Shown here piece after piece: positions 5,853-13,236 of a stretch of 27,409 bases of DNA. Source of the DNA: a virus; the IMG/VR virus record IMGVR_UViG_3300007722_000088, positions 1 through 27,409 of that record. One strand, 5' to 3'. The position numbers were made by a program, and so were the translations under genes. The notes beneath the pieces are model-generated. The model was given only the letters and a program-made list of their open reading frames with translations. It had not been told where the DNA came from and did no database searches. Each line of letters begins with the position of its first letter. Position 1 is the stretch's first letter.

Positions 5853-6950
5853 ATGGCAAGAACAAGAGACCCAAAAACAGATTTACACAAGACATGCCCA
5901 ACTTGTGGCGCTAAATTTGTCTGTAAACCAAGTAGAAATAAAACATATTGCACCAAACGTTGTGCAGCCAACTCCACTACCGTGAAGGGCAAGAATAGAA
6001 CAAACGTTAAGAATACTTTTAAGAGAGTGTATGGTGGCCATCCTATGTCTCTAAAGAAACCGATTTTAAAAAACCCGCCACTTGAACCGATATTATCGGA
6101 TTTTAAAAGTGAAATCAAAGAATACGTAAGCGGTTTAATTGAAATATCCATTGATAAGTCTACGTTGTATCCAATTGATGTGGACATATTCATCCCCTTA
6201 AAAAATATTGCTATAGACTTAGTTAGAATAAGCGACAATTCAGAGGTAATGGGACAGCGGCACAAGAATTACCATTTGAATAAAACAAAGATATGTTCGC
6301 TCAAAGGAATCCGATTACTCCACATCTTCGAGAACGATTGGTCTGAACACAAAATCGCAACAAAGTCTGTTTTGGCAAACATTCTAATACATAGAAATGA
6401 AAAGATATCCGCTCGTGAATGTGAAGTGTGTAGCGTATCGTCACGTTGGAAAGATGAATTCTTATCAAAGAACCACATTAAGGGAAAAGATAGATCATCA
6501 ATCAAACTTGGACTAATCCACGAAAAAGAGTTGGTTGCAGTTATGACTGCTAATAAATCTAAATTTTCAAAATCTGATGGAATAGAAATTAACCGATTTT
6601 GTTCAAAGGCGGGTTATACGATAGTGGGGGGAATGAGTAAATTGTTTGATACTATATTAAAGTCGTACGAGCCTGCAACCGTGGTCGCTCACTGTGATAG
6701 GAGATACTTCTCGGGTGAGACATACCTAAAACTCGGATTTCATTTTGTGGATAATACTCGACCTGAGTATCGGTATGTAACAGAATCTTATGATCACCTC
6801 GAAACCAAGAATAATTGGAGAAGAGACGTGTTAAAGAAAAAACTTAAAAAATTTCAACCAGAAAAATCTGAGTGGGAGAATATGAAGGCCAATGGTTTCG
6901 ACAGGATTTGGGATTGTGGTCATTCTAAGTGGGTCTGGGCCAAAAAATGA
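5853..6950 (+). CDS. Homing endonuclease of the phage EDxHD/Vsr-like type, nuclease motif degenerate
   Basis: This is a 365-residue protein. Residues 13-40 hold a zinc finger (CPTCGAKF...YCTKRCAANS). Residues of about 95-180 match the PD-(D/E)xK-like nuclease core of phage homing endonucleases: PIDVDIFIPLKNIAIDL, then KNYHLNKTKIC, GIRLLHIFENDW and KSVLANIL. Residues of about 205-310 match the associated C-terminal domain (NHIKGKDRSS, EINRFCSKAGYTIVGGMSKL, YLKLGFHFVDNTRPEYRYV). Family members normally have ExxGxxWH at the active site; here that segment reads IDLVRISDNSEVMGQ, so the Glu is Asp and the WH is missing. It may be inactive or altered in specificity. It is the first gene of the plus-strand block, and its stop overlaps the next promoter. 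Confidence 0.75.
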   Translation: MARTRDPKTDLHKTCPTCGAKFVCKPSRNKTYCTKRCAANSTTVKGKNRTNVKNTFKRVYGGHPMSLKKPILKNPPLEPILSDFKSEIKEYVSGLIEISIDKSTLYPIDVDIFIPLKNIAIDLVRISDNSEVMGQRHKNYHLNKTKICSLKGIRLLHIFENDWSEHKIATKSVLANILIHRNEKISARECEVCSVSSRWKDEFLSKNHIKGKDRSSIKLGLIHEKELVAVMTANKSKFSKSDGIEINRFCSKAGYTIVGGMSKLFDTILKSYEPATVVAHCDRRYFSGETYLKLGFHFVDNTRPEYRYVTESYDHLETKNNWRRDVLKKKLKKFQPEKSEWENMKANGFDRIWDCGHSKWVWAKK

Positions 6951-6951
6951 C

Positions 6952-6982
6952 TTGACAGTTTATAAAAACCTGTATACGGTTG
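6952..6982 (+). promoter_or_regulatory. Early-type promoter (TTGACA / TACGGTTG) ahead of the RNA ligase
   Basis: TTGACA at 6952-6957 is followed 17 nt later by TACGGTTG at 6975-6982. It shares TTGACAnTTTATAAA with the promoters at 10046 and 12786. The -10 hexamer ends only 7 nt before the GTG start, leaving almost no 5' leader. Confidence 0.55.
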
Positions 6983-6987
6983 TGGTG

Positions 6988-7995
6988 GTGAAACATATTC
7001 CGTATCCATCTATCGAGCAGTTCCGCAGCGCAATTCATAAAGTCCGAGCCAAGGCTCGCCAAACAGGCGTTGACGTGAACGGAGACCCTGTTTATGATGA
7101 CACAATTCCCGCTCCTACACTCACTTACGAAGGTACGGTGAAGCTACATGGGACCAATGCTGCTATCGGGTGGAGAAATGGAGAGGGAGTCTGGTTTCAA
7201 TCCAGAGAAAACGTCATTACACTTGAAAAGGATAACGCTGGGTTCGTGCGTAGTTTTGAGGGTAAAGACCTAAACACTTGGCTTTCAACGATGTTTGCCC
7301 ACGCCGACGAAAAAGTCTTGTTTGGGGAATGGTGTGGGGGAAATATCCAACCAAACGTGGCTCTGTCCGGCCTCTCAAAGAGATTTGTGATATTTGCTGC
7401 GCTTATTGATGGCGAATGGCAATCACGTTCTACGGTGTCATTGATAAGTTCAGACGAATTTGGTATCGAAAACATTTACGACTATCAAACCGAGCAAATT
7501 GAAATCGACTTCAATAAGCCAGAACTCTCCCAAAACGAACTTGTCCGGTTAACTACACGGGTTGAATCTGAGTGCCCGTTTAGTAAGGCTCATGGGATTT
7601 CGGGAATTGGTGAAGGGATAGTATGGCAATGTAAAACAATTGGTTGGGATTTCCCAGAATATACCTTCAAGGTGAAGGGAGATGCACATGCCAATTCTAA
7701 AGTAACTAAACTTAAAACTGTAAATCGTCCGGAACTTAATAAAGCGATTGAAATTGCGGAGGTGGTCACGCCGCCGTGGCGGCTATCACAGATGTTGGAA
7801 GCTTCTTGTGATTTGATGAATGGGGGTATTGTTGACCGCAGAAAACTCGGCGAATATATAAGGTTAGTCACCGCCGATGTTGAAAAGGAAGATTTGGATA
7901 TTATTACATCCGCTGGACTTGAAATGAAAGATGTGGCTGGAAATATCTCTAAAATTGCCAAAAATTACTTTTTTGAACAGGAAAAATATAAATAG
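6988..7995 (+). CDS. RNA ligase, Rnl2-like
   Basis: This protein of about 335 residues is an ATP-dependent nucleotidyltransferase that seals RNA breaks. From the GTG at 6988 the sequence reads MKHIPYPSIEQF, the usual opening of this phage ligase group; a more upstream ATG lies inside the previous gene and before the promoter. Motif I is VKLHGTN with Lys52 as the predicted adenylated lysine. Further downstream, LFGEWCGG, IGEGIVWQC and FKVKGDAH fit motifs III/IIIa, IV and V. The C-terminal third is helical and probably positions the substrate. In phages such ligases repair tRNAs cut by host anticodon nucleases, which fits its place near the NAD salvage genes in a presumed counter-defence block. 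It ends in TAG, showing that TAG is used as a stop here. Confidence 0.85.
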   Translation: MKHIPYPSIEQFRSAIHKVRAKARQTGVDVNGDPVYDDTIPAPTLTYEGTVKLHGTNAAIGWRNGEGVWFQSRENVITLEKDNAGFVRSFEGKDLNTWLSTMFAHADEKVLFGEWCGGNIQPNVALSGLSKRFVIFAALIDGEWQSRSTVSLISSDEFGIENIYDYQTEQIEIDFNKPELSQNELVRLTTRVESECPFSKAHGISGIGEGIVWQCKTIGWDFPEYTFKVKGDAHANSKVTKLKTVNRPELNKAIEIAEVVTPPWRLSQMLEASCDLMNGGIVDRRKLGEYIRLVTADVEKEDLDIITSAGLEMKDVAGNISKIAKNYFFEQEKYK

Positions 7996-8000
7996 TCATT

Positions 8001-8389
8001 ATGTAAGCGTTTCCAGCCCCATCAAATTTCTACGCGAAACAAACTGCCACCAGAAGTCTCATTATTTTGGCATGTCTGTTTCATGACGTTGGGAAGATGT
8101 GGGACTATGCAGAAGCGGATGATGGTACGTGGTTCGGTACTGACCACAAGCGGAACGTCCATCACATCTCTCGCTCGGCTATTGAATGGTCTAAGGCGGT
8201 AGAAAAAACAAATACATGTCGTGACATAGAGGATGAAGATTACATGCAATTCTGACTCATCACGGCCAACGAGAATTTGGTTCTCCAGTAGCACCTAAAT
8301 CCCGATTGGCGTGGATTCTACATCTGTGTGATAACATGAGCGCTAGAATGAATGACGCCGATACGTTGGATGTAATTAGAAGAAAATAA
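8001..8389 (+). pseudogene. Decayed HD-domain phosphohydrolase (YhaM-like)
   Basis: Two frames together encode an HD domain. The first (8007-8255) gives LIILACLFHDVGKMWDY and a His-rich NVHHISRSAIEW. The second, in the -1 frame and ending with TAA at 8387-8389, gives HAILTHHGQREFGSPVAPKS, then LHLCDNMSARM. The order HD...HH...HHG.EFGSPV...D matches YhaM-like 3'-5' exoribonuclease HD domains. The join is near 8240-8246, within GATGAAGATTACATGC. At the 5' end, ATG at 8001 is followed at once by TAA in the same frame, and the usual HHaxxGGLLxH segment is missing. Nonsense, deletion and frameshift together point to a dead gene rather than recoding, unless the assembly contains indels. Confidence 0.65.
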
Positions 8390-8390
8390 G

Positions 8391-8421
8391 TTGACAAACT
8401 GAAATAAGTCCTATAGGGTTA
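8391..8421 (+). promoter_or_regulatory. Early-type promoter (TTGACA / TAGGGTTA) ahead of the gene at 8426
   Basis: TTGACA at 8391-8396 and TAGGGTTA at 8414-8421 are 17 nt apart. The -10 hexamer ends 6 nt before the ATG at 8426, so the transcript would be nearly leaderless. Confidence 0.5.
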
Positions 8422-8425
8422 TATT

Positions 8426-8737
8426 ATGTCGAATATAAATGTCGGTGAATTAAAAAATTTTATTAAACAAAATGCCGATGGTGTATGCTTTCAGTCGGTG
8501 GACTTCTCTACCGAAAGTGAGGAGCTTTCATCAAAAATCAAACAGATACTAACGAACATGTTTTCAAACTTGAGGGATGTTGAAGGAAAGGAAATCGTCA
8601 AAGAGACCGTTATCACCATTGAAAACACAGCTGAAAAATTGGGTGGAAGTGTAACTTTTACTTTAATCGGAACTGGCGAAAAAATTTCTGTAGATTTCGG
8701 GGTCGATATTGAAACAACTCCTATTAAAAATGAATAA
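8426..8737 (+). CDS. Hypothetical early protein (103 aa)
   Basis: This 103-residue protein was not recognised. It begins MSNINVGELKNFIKQNADGV. The first half is helical and acidic (KIKQILTNMFSNLRDVEG). The second half looks like a beta sheet, with alternating hydrophobic residues (VKETVITIENTAEKLGGSV, TFTLIGTGEKISVDFGVDIE). No membrane segment, signal peptide or metal-binding motif was seen. It has its own promoter just upstream and no Shine-Dalgarno. Its place between RNA repair and small membrane genes in the early-type block suggests a small host-interaction protein, but nothing in the sequence shows a function. Confidence 0.7.
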   Translation: MSNINVGELKNFIKQNADGVCFQSVDFSTESEELSSKIKQILTNMFSNLRDVEGKEIVKETVITIENTAEKLGGSVTFTLIGTGEKISVDFGVDIETTPIKNE

Positions 8738-8794
8738 AAGCCCACAGTCGAAACACCCGATGCAACTGAGACTGTGTTGGCGTAATCCAAAATT

Positions 8795-9082
8795 ATGAAA
8801 ACAAGAATCGTACTCACACTAATACTCACATCCATTTAGGGATTCCTCAACCGTGGACTGTTTTATACCGACGATGTAATCATTAAGAATACACTGGCCG
8901 TAAACACTGTAAACGGAGGGGACGCGGGGAGGGGCGACGGCGCACTTCTTGCACAGAATACCTACGCCACTTCAGGTCCAACATTAGTGTTGTTCAGCAC
9001 TCTAGCCGTTCTTACACTTCTATTCGTGGTGTGGTCTAAGCCGCTCTCAAATCTGTTCAAGTTTTCCGAAGATAAAATTTAA
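8795..9082 (+). pseudogene. Small membrane protein interrupted by an in-frame amber codon
   Basis: ATG 8795 starts MKTRIVLTLILTSI, a typical signal-anchor, followed by TAG at 8837-8839. The same frame then stays open for 80 more codons to TAA at 9080-9082. It gives GFLNRGLFYTDDVIIKNTLA, a Gly-rich loop, and a strong C-terminal membrane segment (TLVLFSTLAVLTLLFVVW) before a basic-acidic tail. A single TGG to TAG change would explain it. No ATG, GTG or TTG lies between the amber and the second membrane segment that would give a sensible protein. The lipoprotein gene follows 22 nt later. A lysis role (holin or spanin partner) is possible from topology only. Confidence 0.5.
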
Positions 9083-9104
9083 CCTGCTCAGTAACAAATA
9101 CAAA

Positions 9105-9275
9105 ATGAAAAATAAAATCAATACGCTAGTCGTAATTCCAATCAGTGCCTTGGAACTTTCTCTCACGGGGTGTGCATTCGTCCCGTTGAACCAAAGGTGC
9201 TGGAAACAGCCCAATCGAACGAAACTAGACCCAACAAAAGTCAAGGAGTTTGCTGATGCCTTGCACGACCTCTAA
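9105..9275 (+). CDS. Small lipoprotein (56 aa), possible outer spanin
   Basis: ATG 9105 starts MKNKINTLVVIPISALELSL followed by TGC AFV, a signal peptide ending in a lipobox (SLTGC), so the mature protein would be lipid-anchored at about Cys23. The remaining 34 residues are polar and include FVPLNQRCWKQPNRTKLD. The size, the lipobox and the preceding small membrane protein resemble Rz1-type outer spanin arrangements, in which an outer-membrane lipoprotein pairs with an inner-membrane partner for lysis. The tail is not especially proline-rich, so this is a suggestion only. There is no clear Shine-Dalgarno, as in the neighbouring genes. It ends 5 nt before the next start. Confidence 0.6.
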   Translation: MKNKINTLVVIPISALELSLTGCAFVPLNQRCWKQPNRTKLDPTKVKEFADALHDL

Positions 9276-9280
9276 TTTAA

Positions 9281-9688
9281 ATGAAAGACAATTACACACT
9301 AGAACCCGATAAAATCACAATCACGGAGTTGTGGGGTTTGGGCCATATTACATTCAACCCACCACTGGTGATTGAGGTATATTTACCCGAGGCACCCGAA
9401 AAGGACTATGCCCATATTGTATATGACTTTGGTATGAGTGACCGTGTTCCCATTACAAAAGAGAAAAATTGGTTAATCAATTACGCTAAAAACAATGAGG
9501 AATGTGACCCATTAAAGACCGTGTTCTCCACCATCAAGTTTGATTTGATGCATGCGTTTTTTCATTTCAACGAAGACCCGAACTACGGCCACACCCATTG
9601 GGCGTTGTATGGGAACTTGGAGAATCGGGTTGACTGCAACGATGTAGAAGAATACGGTGGAAAACCGAACCGACCTATTGAAACGTGA
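9281..9688 (+). CDS. Hypothetical protein (135 aa)
   Basis: This 135-residue soluble protein was not recognised. It starts MKDNYTLEPDKITITELWGL and is rich in aromatic and acidic residues, with segments such as VIEVYLPEAPEKDYAHIVYD and DLMHAFFHFNEDPNYGHTHW. The clustered His, Asp and aromatic residues (HAFFHFNEDP, GHTHW) could bind a metal or nucleotide, but no known motif is matched. The start is 5 nt after the lipoprotein stop. The last 32 bases are overlapped in another frame by the longest version of the NUMOD-type gene that follows. Confidence 0.65.
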   Translation: MKDNYTLEPDKITITELWGLGHITFNPPLVIEVYLPEAPEKDYAHIVYDFGMSDRVPITKEKNWLINYAKNNEECDPLKTVFSTIKFDLMHAFFHFNEDPNYGHTHWALYGNLENRVDCNDVEEYGGKPNRPIET

Positions 9689-9743
9689 GGCAGCGCTAAA
9701 GTTGGGCACAAAAAACACGGAAGCATCTAATCGGAAGACGAGC

Positions 9744-10049
9744 ATGACCATGAAAAAAAGCAAACGAGCGCAGCAACACATTAAAGAAGTATCCAAAGAA
9801 CAGCGAGCACAAATTAGCAAAGCCCTGAGCGGAAGAACTCAATCGGACAAAACGAAAGCTAAAAAAAGTAAACCAGTACTCCAACTCGGGTTGGACGGCA
9901 AGTTAATACGCAGATGGAAATCCTTGAGAGAAGCAATCGGGGAAGGCAAATTTACTCCACAACTAATGCGAGAGTGCATTGCCGGTAGTCGAGATGAATA
10001 TAAAAACTCAAATAGATGTACGAGAATAAATAACTGCGTTTGCACTTGA
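9744..10049 (+). CDS. NUMOD3/NUMOD1-type DNA-binding remnant of a homing endonuclease
   Basis: From ATG 9744 (GGAAG six bases upstream) the protein has about 101 residues; a GTG at 9657 in the same frame would add 29. The middle, EQRAQISKALSGRTQSDKTK, resembles a NUMOD3 helix (KISEALKGR). The C-terminal part, KPVLQLGLDGKLIRRWKSL followed by REAIGEGKFTPQLMRECIAG, matches the NUMOD1 pattern (VxQxDxxGxxIxxWxSxxEA...IxxCxxG). These modules are the DNA-binding tails of GIY-YIG and HNH homing endonucleases. No nuclease domain precedes them, and the upstream gene is unrelated. It is probably a remnant or a stand-alone DNA-binding protein. Its TGA overlaps the promoter of the NAD genes. Confidence 0.6.
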   Translation: MTMKKSKRAQQHIKEVSKEQRAQISKALSGRTQSDKTKAKKSKPVLQLGLDGKLIRRWKSLREAIGEGKFTPQLMRECIAGSRDEYKNSNRCTRINNCVCT

Positions 10050-10075
10050 CATTTATAAAGTGCCGTATATATTTA
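10046..10075 (+). promoter_or_regulatory. Promoter of the NAD salvage operon (TTGACA / TATATTTA)
   Basis: TTGACA at 10046-10051 and TATATTTA at 10068-10075 are 16 nt apart. Unlike its relatives, this promoter is followed by a leader of about 65 nt and a Shine-Dalgarno (AAAGGA) before the ATG at 10147. Confidence 0.55.
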
Positions 10076-10146
10076 TGAGTGTAGCAAGAGTGTTATTGAT
10101 GACTCGAACTACATTACAACTCAAAAACTAGATAAAGGATAAGTTT

Positions 10147-11133
10147 ATGAATATGAAACCAGTAGAAAAGGATTATACCGTGGGCGTAATTGTGGCGCGT
10201 TTTCAGTGTGCCTCTCTCCACGAAGCACACAAAGAACTGATTGATACAGTTCTTTCTAACCATCCTAAAGTGATGATATTCCTTGGGTTAAGTCCCGTAA
10301 GAGGAAGTATTTACGACCCGCTAGACTTCCAGCCCCGCAAACAAATGATTCTTGAGGCATATCCCCACGATAAATTTCCAAACTTGTCTATTGGCTACGT
10401 CAAAGACAATCGTTCTGATTCCGATTGGTCCACTAAGCTGGATGAAAATATCAGAACGGAAATGGAACCAAATGACACAGTTGTTCTTTATGGCAGCCGA
10501 GATTCATTTTTGACCCACTACACTGGCAAATTCGATGTTCGCGAGTTGCAGTCCACTCGTTACGTCTCAGGCACCGAACTGAGAGCCAAGATTGCTCAGG
10601 CACCTCAGAATAATCCACAATTTCGGGCGGGAGCTATTTGGGCAACGGCCCAGCGATACCCACTGGTTTACTCCACTGTTGATATCCTGGTATTCGACCC
10701 TAAAGAACGTCGAGTTCTTTTGGCCCGTAAGCCCCTCGAAAGCCAGTATCGTTTCGTAGGTGGTTTTGCCGACCCAAAGGATGATTCGTTTGAAGTTTCC
10801 GCTCTTCGTGAACTGTCTGAGGAAACTGGTCTAGCCGTTGGTCTGGTCGGACTCCGTTACGTCGGGAGCAAGAAGGTTGATGACTGGCGCTATGCTAACA
10901 ATCCTTCTGAAAAAATCATGACCCATTTGTACGTTGGAGTTTACTCCATGGGCTGCCCAAAGGCGAATGATGACATTGCTGAGGTTCGTTGGTTTGATTA
11001 TGACAAATTGAACACGACCACTACAAATAGCGAAGGAACCAAATCCGCCGCTGAATTTACATTGGTGGAAGAGCACCGCCCTCTTTGGGTGATGGTTAAA
11101 AATTACATTGATACAAACTTTCCGAAGGCTTGA
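10147..11133 (+). CDS. nadM: Bifunctional NMN adenylyltransferase / Nudix hydrolase
   Basis: This 328-residue protein has two domains. Residues 1-165 are an NMN adenylyltransferase, which makes NAD+ from NMN and ATP: VGVIVARFQ and SLHEAH form the nucleotide-binding (GRFQxxHxGH-like) signature and QSTRYVSGTELRAKI (135-149) is the (I/V)SGTxxR motif. Residues of about 170-325 are a Nudix domain with a box at 205-229, GGFADPKDD... to RELSEETGL, keeping the E222 and E225/E226 catalytic set. The order matches the NadM-Nudix fusions of bacteria and KVP40-like phages, where the Nudix part acts on ADP-ribose or related products. It has a clear Shine-Dalgarno and its own promoter, and is followed by the phosphoribosyltransferase that makes its substrate. 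Confidence 0.9.
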   Translation: MNMKPVEKDYTVGVIVARFQCASLHEAHKELIDTVLSNHPKVMIFLGLSPVRGSIYDPLDFQPRKQMILEAYPHDKFPNLSIGYVKDNRSDSDWSTKLDENIRTEMEPNDTVVLYGSRDSFLTHYTGKFDVRELQSTRYVSGTELRAKIAQAPQNNPQFRAGAIWATAQRYPLVYSTVDILVFDPKERRVLLARKPLESQYRFVGGFADPKDDSFEVSALRELSEETGLAVGLVGLRYVGSKKVDDWRYANNPSEKIMTHLYVGVYSMGCPKANDDIAEVRWFDYDKLNTTTTNSEGTKSAAEFTLVEEHRPLWVMVKNYIDTNFPKA

Positions 11134-11190
11134 TATAACATAAGCCGACGAAACAACAAACAGAAATCCTGATAAAGATAAGGAAATTAT

Positions 11191-12630
11191 ATGAACAACA
11201 TAATGACACAGACTGACAGTTACAAGATGGGTGGACACTGGAATATGTACCCCGCAAACACCAATGGAGTGTATTCATACTTTGAATCCCGTAAAGGGGC
11301 AAAGTTTGACAAGACTCCGTTTTTCGGGCTTCAATACATCATCAAGAAATACCTCGTTGGTATCGTGGTAACACGAGCCAAGATTGAGCAGGCAGCAATG
11401 CTGGCCACGGCTCACTTTGGCAACAGCACCTATTTCAATCGCTCCGGTTGGGAATACATTCTCAAAGCGCACGGCGGCAAGCTGCCCCTTCGCATTAGGG
11501 CAGTGCCCGAAGGGATGCCCGTCACCGTGAATAACATTCTCATGTCGGTGGAGAACACCGACCCAAAGACCCCGTGGTTGACCAACTACGTTGAGTCTTT
11601 GCTAACTCACGTGTGGTATTCGTCTACCGTTGCCGCATTGAGTCGGTCCACCAAGGAAATGTTTACTGAATTCCTCAGTCGCACGAGCGATAATCCGGGT
11701 TGCATCAACTTCATGTTGCACGATTTTGGATATCGCGGAGCCACGACCGCCGAAGCCGCTGGTATTGGTGGATGTGCTCACATCACTAACTTTCTTGGGA
11801 CCGATACGCTTCCCGCGTTGGAATTCGCCGCCGAATACTATGGTGGCATCTGGGCCGACCGTGCCGGGGAAGACGTCAACCCTTACAGCGGTCTCGCTTA
11901 CAGTGTAGCCGCTACCGAGCACAGTGTAATGACTGCATTAGGACCAAAGGGAGAGATCGATATTCTTGAAGACCTTTTAAACAAATACCCAACCGGTATT
12001 TTGAGCGTGGTCTCAGACTCATACGACATTTACAACTTTGTTGAAAACTTTGTGTGTAAGCAGTTCAAAGACCGCATCCTTGCCCGTGATGGTGTATTCG
12101 TGGTTCGCCCTGACAGTATTTCGCCAACCCACCCAACACCGGAAGGTGAAACGTTGTGGATTGTCGAGACGTTGGCCAACAACATGGGCTACACCACCAA
12201 TAGCAAGGGCTTCAAGGTTCTCAATCCTAAGACCCGCGTATTGTGGGGCGATGGTATTGATAAGGACGGAATTGAAAAGATTCTCACCACACTTGAGAAG
12301 GCCGGATATTCTTCCGAGAACATGGTCTTCGGTATGGGCGGCGGATTGTTACAGAAGTTGAACCGCGATACTCAGAGTTTTGCATTCAAGTCGAGTGCTC
12401 AGAAGCGTGATGGTAAGTGGCACGACATTTACAAACAGCCTAAGGATTTGTCCAAGGCTTCTAAGCGTGGCAAGTTGAAGTTGTTCAAAGATGGTGATGG
12501 ATTCAAAACAGTGAGCAGCAATGACGTCGGCTACAACAACGAAACCGACATTTTGGAGACGGTCTTTGAAGATGGTGACATCATCAAAGAATACACCTTC
12601 GATGAAGTTAGAAACAATATCAAACTATGA
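11191..12630 (+). CDS. nadV: Nicotinamide phosphoribosyltransferase
   Basis: This 479-residue enzyme is full length for the NAMPT/NadV family and makes NMN from nicotinamide and PRPP. Key features in order: DSYKMGGHWNMYP near the N-terminus, HDFGYRGATTAEAA (177-190), ATEHSVMTALG (241-251, with the phosphorylated-His equivalent at His244), SVVSDSYDIYNF (272-283), VVRPDSISPTHP with Arg306 and Asp308 of the phosphate site, WGDGID, and VFGMGGGLLQKLNRDTQSFA. The start ATG at 11191 has AAGGA eight bases upstream. It follows the NMN adenylyltransferase gene by 57 nt in the same direction, so the two form a nicotinamide-to-NAD+ pathway. Its stop overlaps the next start (ATGA). Confidence 0.95.
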   Translation: MNNIMTQTDSYKMGGHWNMYPANTNGVYSYFESRKGAKFDKTPFFGLQYIIKKYLVGIVVTRAKIEQAAMLATAHFGNSTYFNRSGWEYILKAHGGKLPLRIRAVPEGMPVTVNNILMSVENTDPKTPWLTNYVESLLTHVWYSSTVAALSRSTKEMFTEFLSRTSDNPGCINFMLHDFGYRGATTAEAAGIGGCAHITNFLGTDTLPALEFAAEYYGGIWADRAGEDVNPYSGLAYSVAATEHSVMTALGPKGEIDILEDLLNKYPTGILSVVSDSYDIYNFVENFVCKQFKDRILARDGVFVVRPDSISPTHPTPEGETLWIVETLANNMGYTTNSKGFKVLNPKTRVLWGDGIDKDGIEKILTTLEKAGYSSENMVFGMGGGLLQKLNRDTQSFAFKSSAQKRDGKWHDIYKQPKDLSKASKRGKLKLFKDGDGFKTVSSNDVGYNNETDILETVFEDGDIIKEYTFDEVRNNIKL

Positions 12631-12779
12631 AAGCATCAGAAGCAAGACAAATAACAGACAGATGTGAATCACAGGATATCGGTCGCATCATAAAAATACT
12701 CGAACGTGACGGATACACCGTCAAGCGTGAGTATGGGGACCAGAGAGACCCGTATGACATACTTAAAATATCCTGGTGA
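12627..12779 (+). CDS. Small hypothetical protein (50 aa) coupled to nadV
   Basis: The ATG at 12627 overlaps the TGA of the phosphoribosyltransferase gene (ATGA), a hallmark of translational coupling. The 50-residue product begins MKASEARQITDRCESQDIGR and continues as helix-strand (IIKILERDGYTVKREYGDQR) ending DILKISW. The pattern of a helix followed by a short YxVxRE strand is like small winged or ribbon-type folds, but no family is recognised. It ends 6 nt before the next promoter. Expression with the NAD genes hints at a linked function; nothing more can be read from it. Confidence 0.6.
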   Translation: MKASEARQITDRCESQDIGRIIKILERDGYTVKREYGDQRDPYDILKISW

Positions 12780-12785
12780 ATTCTA

Positions 12786-12816
12786 TTGACATTTTATAAA
12801 CGGTTGGGTATTGTTG
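12786..12816 (+). promoter_or_regulatory. Early-type promoter (TTGACA / TATTGTTG) ahead of the gene at 12822
   Basis: TTGACA at 12786-12791 and TATTGTTG at 12809-12816 are 17 nt apart, with TTTATAAA just after the first element. The -10 hexamer ends 7 nt before ATG 12822, again predicting an almost leaderless transcript. Confidence 0.55.
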
Positions 12817-12821
12817 TGCTT

Positions 12822-13220
12822 ATGAATCATCAGTCAGATAAATATACACAACTGCTTCTTGAGAATGGATTTAAGCCACTCGACCACGAAAATCATTTCG
12901 GGAAGGGTGGCGTTCCATATGTTTACTATGCTTCACGAAAGCGTGGTACGGTCCATGAGTATGTTTCCCTAATCTATTACATGGAAGAGTTTTGTGAATC
13001 TGTATACGAACTATACTGTTCAGAAAAAAATACTCGGTCGCCAAAAGGAAACCTAAAAAAGTCTGAATCTGCAAAGCGGGGGTTCACCACGTTGCTGAGT
13101 GCTCTTCCACACACAGTGGAACAACTTCGTGAGTATGTAACTAAGTCAGAAGAAGATACAAAACTATTATCAAACACTCTATTTGAGCATCTGCTCGATT
13201 TAGAGAAAAAGAAAGACTGA
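12822..13220 (+). CDS. Hypothetical early protein (132 aa)
   Basis: The start is placed at ATG 12822 because the upstream TTG that also opens this frame is part of the TTGACA promoter element. The 132-residue product begins MNHQSDKYTQLLLENGFKPL and has a compact N-terminal part with GKGGVPYVYYASRKRGTVHE and an aromatic stretch (YVSLIYYMEEFCESVYELYC). The second half is helical and charged (PHTVEQLREYVTKSEEDTKL, FEHLLDLEKKKD). No known family or catalytic motif was recognised. It has no Shine-Dalgarno. It sits directly after the NAD salvage operon, so it is a candidate accessory or counter-defence gene by position only. Confidence 0.65.
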   Translation: MNHQSDKYTQLLLENGFKPLDHENHFGKGGVPYVYYASRKRGTVHEYVSLIYYMEEFCESVYELYCSEKNTRSPKGNLKKSESAKRGFTTLLSALPHTVEQLREYVTKSEEDTKLLSNTLFEHLLDLEKKKD

Positions 13221-13236
13221 CTATTAAGGGAACGTT

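Noticed and set aside
6892-6987. Upstream ATG at 6892 as the RNA ligase start
   Set aside because: It lies inside the previous gene and ahead of the TTGACA promoter, and the extra residues do not belong to the ligase family.
8743-8776. Inverted repeat CACAGTC/GACTGTG after the gene at 8426, considered as a terminator
   Set aside because: The stem is only 7 bp with a 20-nt loop and no U tract follows.
8837-8839. TAG codon as evidence of genome-wide stop-codon reassignment
   Set aside because: The RNA ligase ends naturally at TAG (7993-7995) and reading through it would add unrelated sequence; other genes are not interrupted by TAG.
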